DNA from: Hyphomonadaceae bacterium
Lineage (GTDB): Bacteria; Pseudomonadota; Alphaproteobacteria; Caulobacterales; Hyphomonadaceae
DNA length: 64,000 nt
NCBI GenBank assembly: GCA_022844345.1
Contig: JALHLU010000003.1
Coordinates: 360,502-424,501 of the forward strand
Direction: 5' to 3'
In this document: positions 27,754 to 35,815 of the stretch, piece by piece
How the letters are laid out: every line of letters starts with the position of its first letter
How positions within the stretch are numbered: position 1 is the first letter of the stretch
The notes under the pieces: generated by a model
The model's database searches: none
What the model saw: only the letters and a program-made list of their open reading frames with translations
What the model was told of the DNA's origin: nothing
Program-made: the position numbers and the translations under genes

Positions 27754-28569
27754 GTTGCGTGGGGGCGTGAGCCGGTCCCCTGGATCCGGATAGAGATTGG
27801 CCCCGCAGCGCTTGCAATGCGCAGCGTCCTTCTCGTGCAGGCTCAGCGTGCAGGCCGGGCATTCGTGACGCACCTTGTCGCCGATGGCGATTGCGCGGAT
27901 CAGTTGCAGGAACAGGCTGACGCCCAGCACCATCATCAGGATCGAGAGCCAGCGGCCGGGTACGCCAACCATCGTGATGTCGCCAAAGCCCGTGGTGGTA
28001 AGCGTCGAGAGCGTGAAATAGAGCGCGTCGAGATAGGTGCGGATTTCTTCGTTCTTGTTGTGCTGGTCGACAAAGACGAAAGCAGTGACGATGAAGACGA
28101 AGACGATGAGGTTTACGACCTTCGAGACGACGAAGGAGTTGTAGTGCAGCCATTTCGCCGCCGCATGATGGCGGTCGAGGAATTCGAACGCCCTCACCAG
28201 GCGCATGACGCGGAAGACGCGCAGGAACACCATGTTCTGCGCCACGAACGGAACCAGCAGCGTGGCGGCCACCACAAGGTCTGCAAGATTGGTTATGCGG
28301 AGGAAGAAGCGGTGCTTGTGCCGCTCGATATAGAAGCGAGCGGCAAGATCCACCGTGATCACGATCGCGATGAAGGCGTCTACCGCAATCCACACGCCCG
28401 TGGTCTCGACGGCGCCGCCGTGCCAGGAGATCGAGGGATGTACCAGAAACAACCCGATCGAAACGAGGTCGAAGATCAGCATCGTCCAGCGGAAGATGCC
28501 GGGCCACTTGCCATGGCCCGAATACAGCCAGAACAGCACGCGGTTGAGACCCTTGCGATGCTCGTGCAT
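27751..28569 (-). CDS. Voltage-gated-type potassium channel with C-terminal zinc ribbon
   Basis: A 272-residue six-helix cation channel. An S4-like helix is visible (RVFRVMRLVRAFEF), then the pore with selectivity filter TTTGFGD. This is the K+ type with Phe for Tyr (GFG), a variant known in some channels. Unusually, the cytoplasmic C-terminus has a zinc-ribbon: CPAC about 15 residues before CKRC. Its start is 1 nt after the pyrC stop (TGAGATG), so the two are translationally coupled. The ribbon may sense metal or redox state; that is inference. Confidence 0.85.
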   Translation of the reverse strand: MHEHRKGLNRVLFWLYSGHGKWPGIFRWTMLIFDLVSIGLFLVHPSISWHGGAVETTGVWIAVDAFIAIVITVDLAARFYIERHKHRFFLRITNLADLVVAATLLVPFVAQNMVFLRVFRVMRLVRAFEFLDRHHAAAKWLHYNSFVVSKVVNLIVFVFIVTAFVFVDQHNKNEEIRTYLDALYFTLSTLTTTGFGDITMVGVPGRWLSILMMVLGVSLFLQLIRAIAIGDKVRHECPACTLSLHEKDAAHCKRCGANLYPDPGDRLTPPRN

Positions 28570-28570
28570 C

Positions 28571-29908
28571 TCAGGCCTTGGAAAGGGTTTCGATGAAGCG
28601 CACGGGCTGACCGACCCCCGGCGTCACCAGGGCGTCATCGCACATGACCATCGCGCCACGCACGAAAGTGGCGACCGGCCAGGCCTTGGCCTCCATGCCG
28701 TCGAATGGCGTCCAGCCGCAGCGAGAGGCGGACCAGTCGTTCGTAATGGTGCGGCGCGCCTTGAGATCGACGACCGTGAAATCCGCATCATAGCCCTGCG
28801 CGATGCGACCCTTGTTGGCGATGCCGAAGACGCGCTGCGGACCAGCGCTCGTGAGTTCGATGAAGCGCTCGAGGCTCAGCTTGCCATCCGCCACGTGGGT
28901 CAACATCACTGGCACCAGAGTCTGCACGCCGGGCATGCCGGAGGGCGAGGCCGGATAGGGCCGGGACTTTTCTTCCTTGGTGTGAGGCGCGTGATCCGAT
29001 CCTATGAGATCAGGAATGCCCTGGTTCACGGCGGCCCACAGGGCGGCGCGGTGACGCTCTTCCCGGATCGGCGGGTTCATCTGGGCATAACCCTTGAGGC
29101 GGACATAGTCGTCCGGCCCGACAAGCGTCAGATGCTGCGGCGTCACCTCAACGGTCGCGATGTCCTTCGCCTCGGCGAGGAGAACCATCTCCTCCGCCGT
29201 CGTGACGTGCAGCACGTGGATGCGCTTGCCCGTCTTGCGCGCAAGGCGCAGCAGTCGTTTGGTGGATGAGATGGCGGCTTCGGCGTCGCGCACTTCATAG
29301 TGCGACGTCCAATCGCCCTGCCGCGCCAGCTTGCGGCGATCGGCGAGGCGGTATTCGTCTTCCGAGTGGAAGGCGGCGCGGCGCGAGATGGCGTTCAGCA
29401 CGCGCTCGACGCCTTCGTCGTCTTCGACCAGAAGCTGCCCGGTCGAGGCGCCCATGAAAACCTTGACGCCACAGACGCCCTCCATCCGCTCCATGACGGG
29501 CAGGAGATCGGTGTTGTCGTGCGTCGCGCCGGCATAGAAGGCGTGGTCGGTGTGCATGCGCCCTTTCGCACGGGCGAGCTTGTCGAGCATCATCTCCGGC
29601 GACGTGGTGGACGGATCGGTGTTTGGCATCTCGAACACGGCGGTGACGCCGCCAAGGGCCGCTGCGCGCGAGCCCGTCTCGAGGTCTTCCTTCCATTCAA
29701 GTCCGGGCTCGCGGAAGTGCACCTGCGTATCGATCACGCCGGGAAGTACGTGGAGGCCGTTCGCCTCGAACACGTGATCCGCGCGAGACGCATCGAAGGA
29801 ACCGATCTCTGCGATGCAGCCGTCCTTCACGGCGACATCGGCCTTGGCGATGCCGCCGGGCGTGGCGACCATGCCGCCCTTGATGATGAGGTCGAATGTC
29901 GCGGTCAT
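28571..29908 (-). CDS. pyrC: Dihydroorotase (class I), altered HxH motif
   Basis: Amidohydrolase of 445 residues closest to class I dihydroorotase, which cyclises carbamoyl-aspartate in pyrimidine synthesis. The first metal motif, normally DxHxHxR, reads DTQVHFREPG with Gln62 in place of the first His; His64 and Arg66 remain. Later features are kept (GVTAVFEMPNT, HVLHVTTAEE and SDHAPHTKEEK with the catalytic Asp). From memory, alphaproteobacterial members of this subgroup often carry this Gln, so it may be a lineage feature rather than damage. ATG 29908 is the family start. Allantoinase or hydantoinase activity is a less likely alternative. Confidence 0.85.
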   Translation of the reverse strand: MTATFDLIIKGGMVATPGGIAKADVAVKDGCIAEIGSFDASRADHVFEANGLHVLPGVIDTQVHFREPGLEWKEDLETGSRAAALGGVTAVFEMPNTDPSTTSPEMMLDKLARAKGRMHTDHAFYAGATHDNTDLLPVMERMEGVCGVKVFMGASTGQLLVEDDEGVERVLNAISRRAAFHSEDEYRLADRRKLARQGDWTSHYEVRDAEAAISSTKRLLRLARKTGKRIHVLHVTTAEEMVLLAEAKDIATVEVTPQHLTLVGPDDYVRLKGYAQMNPPIREERHRAALWAAVNQGIPDLIGSDHAPHTKEEKSRPYPASPSGMPGVQTLVPVMLTHVADGKLSLERFIELTSAGPQRVFGIANKGRIAQGYDADFTVVDLKARRTITNDWSASRCGWTPFDGMEAKAWPVATFVRGAMVMCDDALVTPGVGQPVRFIETLSKA

Positions 29909-30004
29909 GGCCACACCAGCTCCTGAAATTTCAGGTTGTATGGACCCGCCGGGACAATTCTCCAAGCACCGGATTCGGTAGGAAATCAGGGCTCCAGAAT
30001 CAGA

Positions 30005-30033
30005 AAGGGCGGCTGAAAAGCCGCCCCTTCCTT
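30005..30033 (-). terminator. Hairpin terminator after the 49-aa gene
   Basis: GGGCGGCT-GAAA-AGCCGCCC on the plus strand, an 8-bp GC-rich stem. On the minus strand it is followed by TTTCTG; on the plus strand by CTTCCTTC. It lies between the small membrane protein gene and pyrC and most likely ends the small gene's transcript. Confidence 0.55.
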
Positions 30034-30114
30034 CATCACCCGCGCCTTTGCCGGCGTCTATTTTGACCGTACGCGGCGGCCGGCAAGGCATAGCCTCGCC
30101 CTCCGCCGCGGCGG

Positions 30115-30264
30115 TCAGGTATCGAGTTCGTCGTGATACATATCTCCCATCAGAGGGGCTTCGCCCATCGTCAGAACCTTCAGGAGGTAGATCAGCAACG
30201 CTGCTGCAATCACCGCCCAATGCAGCGCAGGGGATTGCGCCACAGCCACCATCAACTCCCACAT
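30115..30264 (-). CDS. Small single-helix membrane protein, 49 aa
   Basis: Starts MWELMVAVAQSP, has one hydrophobic helix (about residues 14-32, rich in Ala/Leu/Ile) and an acidic tail ending YHDELDT. GGGAG lies 10 nt before ATG 30264 and a hairpin terminator follows 82 nt after the stop, so it looks like a self-contained gene. No family recognised. A longer start 15 codons upstream is in frame but lacks a ribosome site. Confidence 0.45.
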   Translation of the reverse strand: MWELMVAVAQSPALHWAVIAAALLIYLLKVLTMGEAPLMGDMYHDELDT

Positions 30265-30501
30265 GTCTCGCTGTTCTCCCGCGACTTGAGACCACCATAA
30301 GACAGTCAAATTAACGAAGCCTCTCGCAAACCTTTAACAGAGGTAAGCGCGTGCATTTTCGAGAGGCGCGGAGGAGGCATTCTGTCACGGACCGCACCCC
30401 GTATTCTTGTGGCGCGGATGCATTCTGCGTCTTGTCCAACGCAAATTCCTGCTTGCGGTTCCGCTTGCACTGCGAAAGCTTTCGATGGCAGGGCGAGATC
30501 A

Positions 30502-31134
30502 ATGAGCCGGAAGAAAGCAGAACGCAGCACAGGATCAACCACAGGCGCTGCGCGCGCGTGGCAGCGCATGCTGTCGGGCCGCAGGCTCGACCTGCTCGAC
30601 CCCTCCCCGCTCGACATCGAGATCGACGATATCGCCCATGGCCTCGCGCGCGTGGCCCGCTGGAATGGGCAGACGCGCGGGGAACATGCCTTCTCGGTCG
30701 CGCAGCATTCAGTTCTGGTCGAGGCTTTTTTTGGCGAGATCTCGGGCGACGCGAGCCCGGCTGACAGGATGGGCGCGCTGCTGCACGACGCGCCTGAATA
30801 TGTGATTGGCGACATGATCTCGCCGTTCAAGGCCGTGCTTGGCGGGGACTACAAGCTGGTGGAGCGGCGGCTGGAGGGCGCGATCCGGTTGCGCTTTGGG
30901 CTGTCCGCGCACATGACCGAGGAAATGAAGGCGCGCGTGAAGCAGGCCGATCAAGCCGCCGCCTTCCACGAGGCCACGCGTCTGGCGGGCTTTGACGTGG
31001 ACGAGGCGCTGCGCTTCTTCGGCGCTCCGCCGCCGGGTCTTGTCCCCGACATGACGCCGCTTTCCCCGACCGGCGCACAGGCGCAGTTTGTCGGGCGGTT
31101 TGTGGCGCTTCAGGCGGAGATGGACGGCGAGTAG
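30502..31134 (+). CDS. HD-domain hydrolase (YfbR-like nucleotidase)
   Basis: A 210-residue metal-dependent phosphohydrolase. HD-domain residues: His in RGEHAFSVAQHS, the HD pair in LLHDAPEYVIGD, and a later Asp in VKQADQAA. The pattern fits YfbR-type 5'-deoxyribonucleotidases and relatives. ATG 30502 is chosen from the onset of similarity; the open frame before it has no ribosome site. It precedes the phosphatase and nadQ in an arrangement that recurs in alphaproteobacteria as I recall it, hinting at a nucleotide- or NAD-related job (inference). Confidence 0.83.
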   Translation: MSRKKAERSTGSTTGAARAWQRMLSGRRLDLLDPSPLDIEIDDIAHGLARVARWNGQTRGEHAFSVAQHSVLVEAFFGEISGDASPADRMGALLHDAPEYVIGDMISPFKAVLGGDYKLVERRLEGAIRLRFGLSAHMTEEMKARVKQADQAAAFHEATRLAGFDVDEALRFFGAPPPGLVPDMTPLSPTGAQAQFVGRFVALQAEMDGE

Positions 31135-31229
31135 CGCCCCGAGCCGTCCTCGCCGTGGCTTGCCCTTCTCCGCAACTACATTGCCCCGCTGGGAATGACA
31201 GCGAGGGGAACACCCACTAATCTCCCCCC

Positions 31230-31748
31230 ATGTCGATCTGGATCTGCTCCCTCGCTGCGGCGCCGCAAATGGCGCGTCAGGTGCGCCCCTCGCGTATCGT
31301 CAGCCTGCTCAGCCCCTATGACACCTTCCCCACCTTCGACGGCATGGGACCGGATCTGCATCTCACCGTGCCGATCCACGATATTGTGGACGACATAGGC
31401 GACTGGCGCGCGCCCGATCTTTCGGACGCGCAGAGCGTCATCAGCTTTGTGGAAGGCTGGGACCGCGCGGCGCCCATGCTGATCCATTGCTGGGCGGGGA
31501 TTTCGCGCTCGACCGCAAGTGCATTCATAACCGCCTGCGTCCACAATCCCGGGGCCGACGAGGAAGAAATCGCAACCGCCATCCGCGCCGCTTCCTCCAC
31601 CGCATCGCCAAACCGCCGGCTGGTGGCGCATGCCGACGCCCTGCTCGGCCGTGGCGGGCGCATGGTTCGGGCGGTGGAAACGATCGGGCGCGGCGACGTC
31701 ACCATGGAGGCCGAAACCTTCCTGATCCCGTCGACATACGGCGCATGA
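31230..31748 (+). CDS. Protein tyrosine phosphatase family protein
   Basis: A 172-residue cysteine-based phosphatase. The P-loop is HCWAGISRSTA, with nucleophile Cys87 and Arg93 (CX5R). A DIVDD segment near 51-55 could supply the general acid. No signal peptide, so cytoplasmic. Its last codon overlaps the nadQ start (ATGA), making coupled expression near certain. Whether it acts on proteins or on a phosphorylated metabolite is unknown; its link to nadQ suggests the latter is worth considering. Confidence 0.85.
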   Translation: MSIWICSLAAAPQMARQVRPSRIVSLLSPYDTFPTFDGMGPDLHLTVPIHDIVDDIGDWRAPDLSDAQSVISFVEGWDRAAPMLIHCWAGISRSTASAFITACVHNPGADEEEIATAIRAASSTASPNRRLVAHADALLGRGGRMVRAVETIGRGDVTMEAETFLIPSTYGA

Positions 31749-32698
31749 CGACTCCCATCGCCGTCGGACTCTCGGCCGTGATCGTCGCCGCTACTGGCAA
31801 GGCGCCGTATGCGCTGGAGACGCGCCAGCCCGATGGCGTGACAGGCTTGCCGCACGGCCGCTTCGACCCCAAGGGCCACCGCACGTTCGAGCTTGGCCTT
31901 CGCGCCTGGGTGCGGGCGCAGACCGGCTTTGAGCCAGGCTATGTCGAACAGCTCTATACGTTCGGGGATCTGGGACGGGAGTTGCCCCAGGCAGAACTGG
32001 GCGATGCTCCGGACGGCGCACGGCTGATCTCGGTCGGCTATCTCGGCCTAACGCCGGAACGCACCGACATCTCCGCTTTCGATGCCGTCTGGCGCAACTG
32101 GTATGAACACTTTCCGTGGGAAGACCATCGCGAGGGCCGCCCCGCACTTATCGATGAAGCGCTCGCGCCTGCCCTGTCCAGCTGGGCCGAAGGTGGCGGC
32201 AAGGACGCGGTGAAGCGCCGCTCGCGCCTGCAGATCGCATTCGGGCTGGAGGGGCAGCCGTGGATCGAGGAGCGCACGCTGGAGCGTTATGAGCTGATGT
32301 ACGAAGCCGGGCTCGCGCACGAGGCGGCGCGCGATGGCCGCCGGCGCGCTTCGACGCTGCCTGGCACAGCGCTGGGCCAGCCGATGATTTCGGACCACCG
32401 GCGCATCCTGGCGACGGCGATCGGGCGGCTGCGGGGCAAGATCAAGTACAGGCCGGTGGTGTTCGAGCTGATGCCCGAACGGTTTACGCTGTTCGAGTTG
32501 CAGCTGGTGGTTGAATCGCTGCTGGGCCAGGCACTGCACAAGCAGAACTTCCGCCGGTCGCTGGACCGTTCGGGACTGGTGGTTGGCCTAGGCGTGTTCA
32601 CGCAGGCGACAGGCGGACGCCCAGCCGAGCTGTTCCGCTTCAGGCGGGAAGCGCTGGCCGAGGGCCATATGCCGGGCGTGCAGACACCGCGCGCGTGA
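31745..32698 (+). CDS. nadQ: NAD-biosynthesis transcriptional regulator NadQ
   Basis: A 317-residue regulator with a degenerate Nudix-like N-terminal half (GRFDPKGHRTFELGLRAWV, EQLYTFGD; no Nudix box) and a C-terminal winged-helix segment like that of NrtR (MPERFTLFELQLVVESLLGQ, then NFRRSL). This is the layout of NadQ (COG4111), a repressor of NAD synthesis genes described in alphaproteobacteria. nadA, nadB and nadC are within 7 kb, and two inverted repeats of the expected kind precede nadA. The effector is presumably NAD or a precursor. The start overlaps the phosphatase stop by 4 nt. Confidence 0.87.
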   Translation: MTTPIAVGLSAVIVAATGKAPYALETRQPDGVTGLPHGRFDPKGHRTFELGLRAWVRAQTGFEPGYVEQLYTFGDLGRELPQAELGDAPDGARLISVGYLGLTPERTDISAFDAVWRNWYEHFPWEDHREGRPALIDEALAPALSSWAEGGGKDAVKRRSRLQIAFGLEGQPWIEERTLERYELMYEAGLAHEAARDGRRRASTLPGTALGQPMISDHRRILATAIGRLRGKIKYRPVVFELMPERFTLFELQLVVESLLGQALHKQNFRRSLDRSGLVVGLGVFTQATGGRPAELFRFRREALAEGHMPGVQTPRA

Positions 32699-32705
32699 GC
32701 GCAGC

Positions 32706-33320
32706 TCAGCTGTCCTGCAGGTCCATCCACTTCTCGGCCTGGAACATCCCGATCAGGTAGGTTTCCAGCAGCACCATGCAGTGATCGACAAGCACCTCGT
32801 CACCCGAGACGCCCTTGCCGGCGAGATGCACGGACATGCCAGCGAGAAAATCGTCATCGCGCCGCCAGTCGTCGGCGATGAAGGCGAACACCTCATCGTC
32901 CGAAATCGTATCGACCAGAGAGATGATGTCGTCGAGCTCTTCCTCCGAATAGCCTTCGTCGAGGAGGTAACCTTCCAGCGCATCGGCCACCGTGCCGGCG
33001 ATGCCCATGGTCATCGCGATTTCCTGCTCCTCGTCGCTCCAGTCGAATTCGGAGGAGCAGTCTTCAACTGCGGGCATGATCGCGGTGAGCGCCTCTTCGT
33101 ACAGGTCGCCTTCTGTGAGTTCCTGCATGTAGGCTTCAACGACGGAGAAGTAGGCGTCGTCGTCGAGCCCGATCAGCGAGGTGTAAATGCAGGAGAACTC
33201 TTCCCATTGGGCGCTGGCCATGTTGCCGTCGCCGGGCTGCTGCGCGCTTGCGGCGGCCGGACAGGTGATTGCGAGGCCCGCCGCGGCCAGCAATGAAACC
33301 GTGAAGCGCCTGACATTCAT
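32706..33320 (-). CDS. Exported acidic protein, unknown
   Basis: A 204-residue protein with a Sec signal peptide (cleavage near ASAQQ). The mature chain is strongly acidic (many Asp/Glu runs such as DDEVFAF and SEEELDDI) and predicted helical, with three Cys. It converges with nadQ (7 nt between stops) and its start faces the nadA promoter region. No family recognised; possibly a periplasmic cation-binding or chaperone-like protein, but that is a guess from composition. Confidence 0.7.
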   Translation of the reverse strand: MNVRRFTVSLLAAAGLAITCPAAASAQQPGDGNMASAQWEEFSCIYTSLIGLDDDAYFSVVEAYMQELTEGDLYEEALTAIMPAVEDCSSEFDWSDEEQEIAMTMGIAGTVADALEGYLLDEGYSEEELDDIISLVDTISDDEVFAFIADDWRRDDDFLAGMSVHLAGKGVSGDEVLVDHCMVLLETYLIGMFQAEKWMDLQDS

Positions 33321-33525
33321 CCGTCCGCCCTCGACAATCCGCCCCTTGGGATTCCGCGCACGCTAAGCTCGTTCCCGCCGCTTCGCCATAACACGCGGCA
33401 GCAGGAGCGGAATTCTGCTGGGGGGATGCCCATGTCAGCCTCTCCATCGCGCCCAGGCCCGGCGGGGTACCGCCTTTGGGGGCAAATTATTCCGACTCGA
33501 CGGCATGACGGTTTTATGAGACGAT

Positions 33526-33550
33526 ACTTATGCTCAAGTTGAGTGTAAGT
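33526..33550. promoter_or_regulatory. Upstream operator of nadA (predicted NadQ site 1)
   Basis: Inverted repeat centred on 33538: left half ACTTATGCTCA, right half TGAGTGTAAGT. It shares the core CTCA-N3-TGAG flanked by TAT/TA with a second site 79 bp downstream. The rest of the 320-bp gap between the exported acidic protein and nadA shows no gene. Confidence 0.65.
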
Positions 33551-33604
33551 GGGACTGACAGATCGGGAACCGCCTTTCTCTTGAAAGGCATTTTTTCCGG
33601 GCCC

Positions 33605-33629
33605 ATTTATACTCAGATTGAGCATAAGT
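33605..33629. promoter_or_regulatory. Downstream operator of nadA (predicted NadQ site 2)
   Basis: Inverted repeat centred on 33617: left half ATTTATACTCA, right half TGAGCATAAGT. It contains a TATACT that could be the -10 element (33608-33613) and ends 1 nt before the GGAGG ribosome site, so a bound repressor would block the promoter and start region. Spacing from site 1 is 79 bp centre to centre, between seven and eight helical turns. Confidence 0.65.
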
Positions 33630-33640
33630 TGGAGGCTCCA

Positions 33641-34783
33641 ATGGCCCGTGTCATAGAATTCGGCGACGGCTGCGATATCCCGGCTGCGCGCCTGCGCCCG
33701 TCGGCCGCCGAGAAGCGCGGTCTTGCCTACGACGCAGAGGTCAAAGCGGCGACAGACCATCTCTATGCCGAGGTGAAGGACTTCGTCACGCCCATGGAGT
33801 GGCCGGCCATTGCCCCGCTGGTGTTCCACATCAACAAGCTGAAGCGGCAACGCGGCGCCGTGATCCTGGCGCATAACTACATGACGCCGGATATCTTCCG
33901 CTTGGTAGGGGATTTCCGCGGCGACTCGCTCCAGCTCGCCCGCGAGGCGGCCCGCACAGACGCGAAAGTGATCGTGCAGGCCGGCGTCCACTTCATGGCC
34001 GAAACCTCGAAAATCCTGTGTCCTGACAAGACCGTGCTAATCCCCGACATGCGCGCCGGCTGCTCACTGGCAGCCTCGATCACGGGCGCGGACGTGCGCC
34101 TGATCCGGCAGCGCTATCCCGATCTTCCGATCGTCACCTATGTGAACACGACGGCCGATGTGAAAGCCGAGTGCGACATCACCTGCACCTCGTCCAACGC
34201 CACCCAGGTGGTCGAGCACATCGCCGCCGAATGGGGCGTCGACACGGTGATCATGGTCCCGGACGAATACCTTGCGCGCAATGTGGCCGCCAACACGGAC
34301 ATCCGCATCATCGCCTGGGAAGGCCATTGCGAGGTCCACGAGAAGTTTTCCGCCGAGGATGTTCGGCAAATTCGTGACGCTCACCCGGGCGCAATTGTGC
34401 TGGCGCACCCGGAATGTCCTCCGGATGTCCTTGAAGAAGCCGACTTTGCAGGTTCAACATCGGCCCTGTCGGCTCACGTGAAGGAATCGGGCGCCCGCAA
34501 GGTGGTCCTCCTGACCGAGTGTTCGATGAGCGATAACGTCGCCGCGGACAATCCCGGCGTGGAGTTCGTGAAGCCATGCAATCTCTGCCCACACATGAAA
34601 CGGATCTCGCTGGAGAACATCTACGACGCACTGGTCGAGATGAAGCACGAGGTCACCGTGCCGGAGGACATTCGGCTACGCGCCAAGGCGGCGATCGATG
34701 CGATGCTGGCGCTGGGCAAGCCCTCAAGGGCGCCGAAGTTCAAGGTCGGGCCCGACGTGTACGTTCCCGTCGAGCTGATTTGA
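33641..34783 (+). CDS. nadA: Quinolinate synthase
   Basis: NadA condenses iminoaspartate with dihydroxyacetone phosphate to quinolinate using a 4Fe-4S cluster. The 380-residue protein shows VILAHNYMTPDI, the three cluster-Cys regions (GCSLA, ECDITCTSSNA, PCNLCPHM) and MVPDEYLARNV. ATG 33641 with GGAGG at 5 nt is the start; an upstream in-frame stretch runs through both operators and is rejected. It is first gene of nadA-X1-X2-X3-nadB-nadC. Confidence 0.96.
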   Translation: MARVIEFGDGCDIPAARLRPSAAEKRGLAYDAEVKAATDHLYAEVKDFVTPMEWPAIAPLVFHINKLKRQRGAVILAHNYMTPDIFRLVGDFRGDSLQLAREAARTDAKVIVQAGVHFMAETSKILCPDKTVLIPDMRAGCSLAASITGADVRLIRQRYPDLPIVTYVNTTADVKAECDITCTSSNATQVVEHIAAEWGVDTVIMVPDEYLARNVAANTDIRIIAWEGHCEVHEKFSAEDVRQIRDAHPGAIVLAHPECPPDVLEEADFAGSTSALSAHVKESGARKVVLLTECSMSDNVAADNPGVEFVKPCNLCPHMKRISLENIYDALVEMKHEVTVPEDIRLRAKAAIDAMLALGKPSRAPKFKVGPDVYVPVELI

Positions 34784-34794
34784 GGCGAGCCGAC

Positions 34795-35283
34795 ATGAAG
34801 CCGCGCGGCCTGAAGCGGAGACTCGCGGCCATCTTCGGATGCGCCGTGGCGCTGAGCGCCGCGATGCCGGCCTTCGCCGACGACGTCGCCGGACAATGGC
34901 TCTTCGACACGTCGAAATTCGCGGGCAATGATTGCCAGATCGTCGGCAAGATCACCTTCATGACGACGCCGGTGAAGAACACCTACACATGCGTGTTCGA
35001 GAGCGAGCAGATCTGCGGCAAGCTCAACGGCGATCTCTACATCCGGGTCCGCCAGACCTGCACCGCGCAGCGCGTCGGCAAGCAGGTCGCGATCCAGTCC
35101 GAGGTGGACCGCGTGCTGGAACGTCGACCCTACCTTCCGCCCGACATCGCCAAGATGAACTACCTCGCCGACAACTTCATCCTGCAGCTTTCGGCCAACA
35201 AGGCCGAGATGAATGGCGAACACTATGACGAGCAGCGCAGTCTGAACGCCCGGTTCTGGCGCGACGTCGAGCTGATTTCCTGA
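34795..35283 (+). CDS. Exported four-Cys protein X1 of the nad operon
   Basis: 162 residues, Sec signal peptide (cleavage after about Ala28), then a domain of about 130 residues beginning VAGQWLFDTSKF. Four Cys (47, 66, 74, 89) recur at matching places in the next two genes, with C2-C3 exactly 8 apart in all three, which suggests two disulfides in the periplasm. It ends RFWRDVELIS, a tail shared by the family. The start is 11 nt after nadA. No known domain recognised; a small beta barrel is plausible. Confidence 0.75.
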   Translation: MKPRGLKRRLAAIFGCAVALSAAMPAFADDVAGQWLFDTSKFAGNDCQIVGKITFMTTPVKNTYTCVFESEQICGKLNGDLYIRVRQTCTAQRVGKQVAIQSEVDRVLERRPYLPPDIAKMNYLADNFILQLSANKAEMNGEHYDEQRSLNARFWRDVELIS

Positions 35284-35305
35284 GGCGCGCCATGGCGAGG
35301 ACGGC

Positions 35306-35815
35306 ATGAAACACCGACATTCGCGGCGCGCGATCGCCGCCCTCGCCACCGCCGCCGTCCTTGGCATCGCCGCACAAACCGCTAGCGGGCAGCAGGGAGC
35401 CACCGACCTTTCAGGCCCATGGCGCTTCGAGTCCGGAACGTTCGACGGCGACTGCACGATGAGCGGCGGGATCAACCTCAAGCCTGCTGCACAGACTGGC
35501 GCGTATACCTGCAGCATGATCGTGGAGACCCACTGCCGCAACGCCGATGATGGCCTCTACGAGTACTGGCGCGTCAGGGAAACCTGTACCGCGAAGCAGA
35601 CCGGCGGACGCGTGCAGATCACCGGCAAGATCGACCGGGTGGAAGACGCGACCATGTATGGCGAGAAGCTCATCGGCGACGACCGCAGCAGCTATGTTCC
35701 GGACAATTTCGAACTGACGATCCGCCCCGGCGGCGCGGAGATGTCCGGCCAGATGGTCGACCGGCTGCGCCGCGTGTCGACGCGCGTGTGGCGCGAAGCG
35801 GAGCTGGTATCATGA
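35306..35815 (+). CDS. Exported four-Cys protein X2 of the nad operon
   Basis: 169 residues, basic signal peptide (KHRHSRR head, cleavage near Gly28), then LSGPWRFESGTF. Cys 50, 69, 77 and 94 align with X1 and X3. Other shared positions are the GxW(R/L)F opening, YTC, R-x-TCTA, DNF near the end and the tail VWREAELVS. CGAGGAC precedes the ATG. Its stop overlaps the X3 start (ATGA). Divergence from X1 and X3 is high, so the duplication is old. Confidence 0.75.
   Translation: MKHRHSRRAIAALATAAVLGIAAQTASGQQGATDLSGPWRFESGTFDGDCTMSGGINLKPAAQTGAYTCSMIVETHCRNADDGLYEYWRVRETCTAKQTGGRVQITGKIDRVEDATMYGEKLIGDDRSSYVPDNFELTIRPGGAEMSGQMVDRLRRVSTRVWREAELVS

Noticed and set aside
26280..28596. Two long plus-strand frames (335 and 430 codons) opposite the ThDP and channel genes.
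   Set aside because: Both mirror confident minus-strand genes and have no domain or start signal.
31745..32698. Annotating the NadQ gene as an ADP-ribose pyrophosphatase.
   Set aside because: The Nudix box is missing and the C-terminal winged helix plus the nad context fit a regulator.
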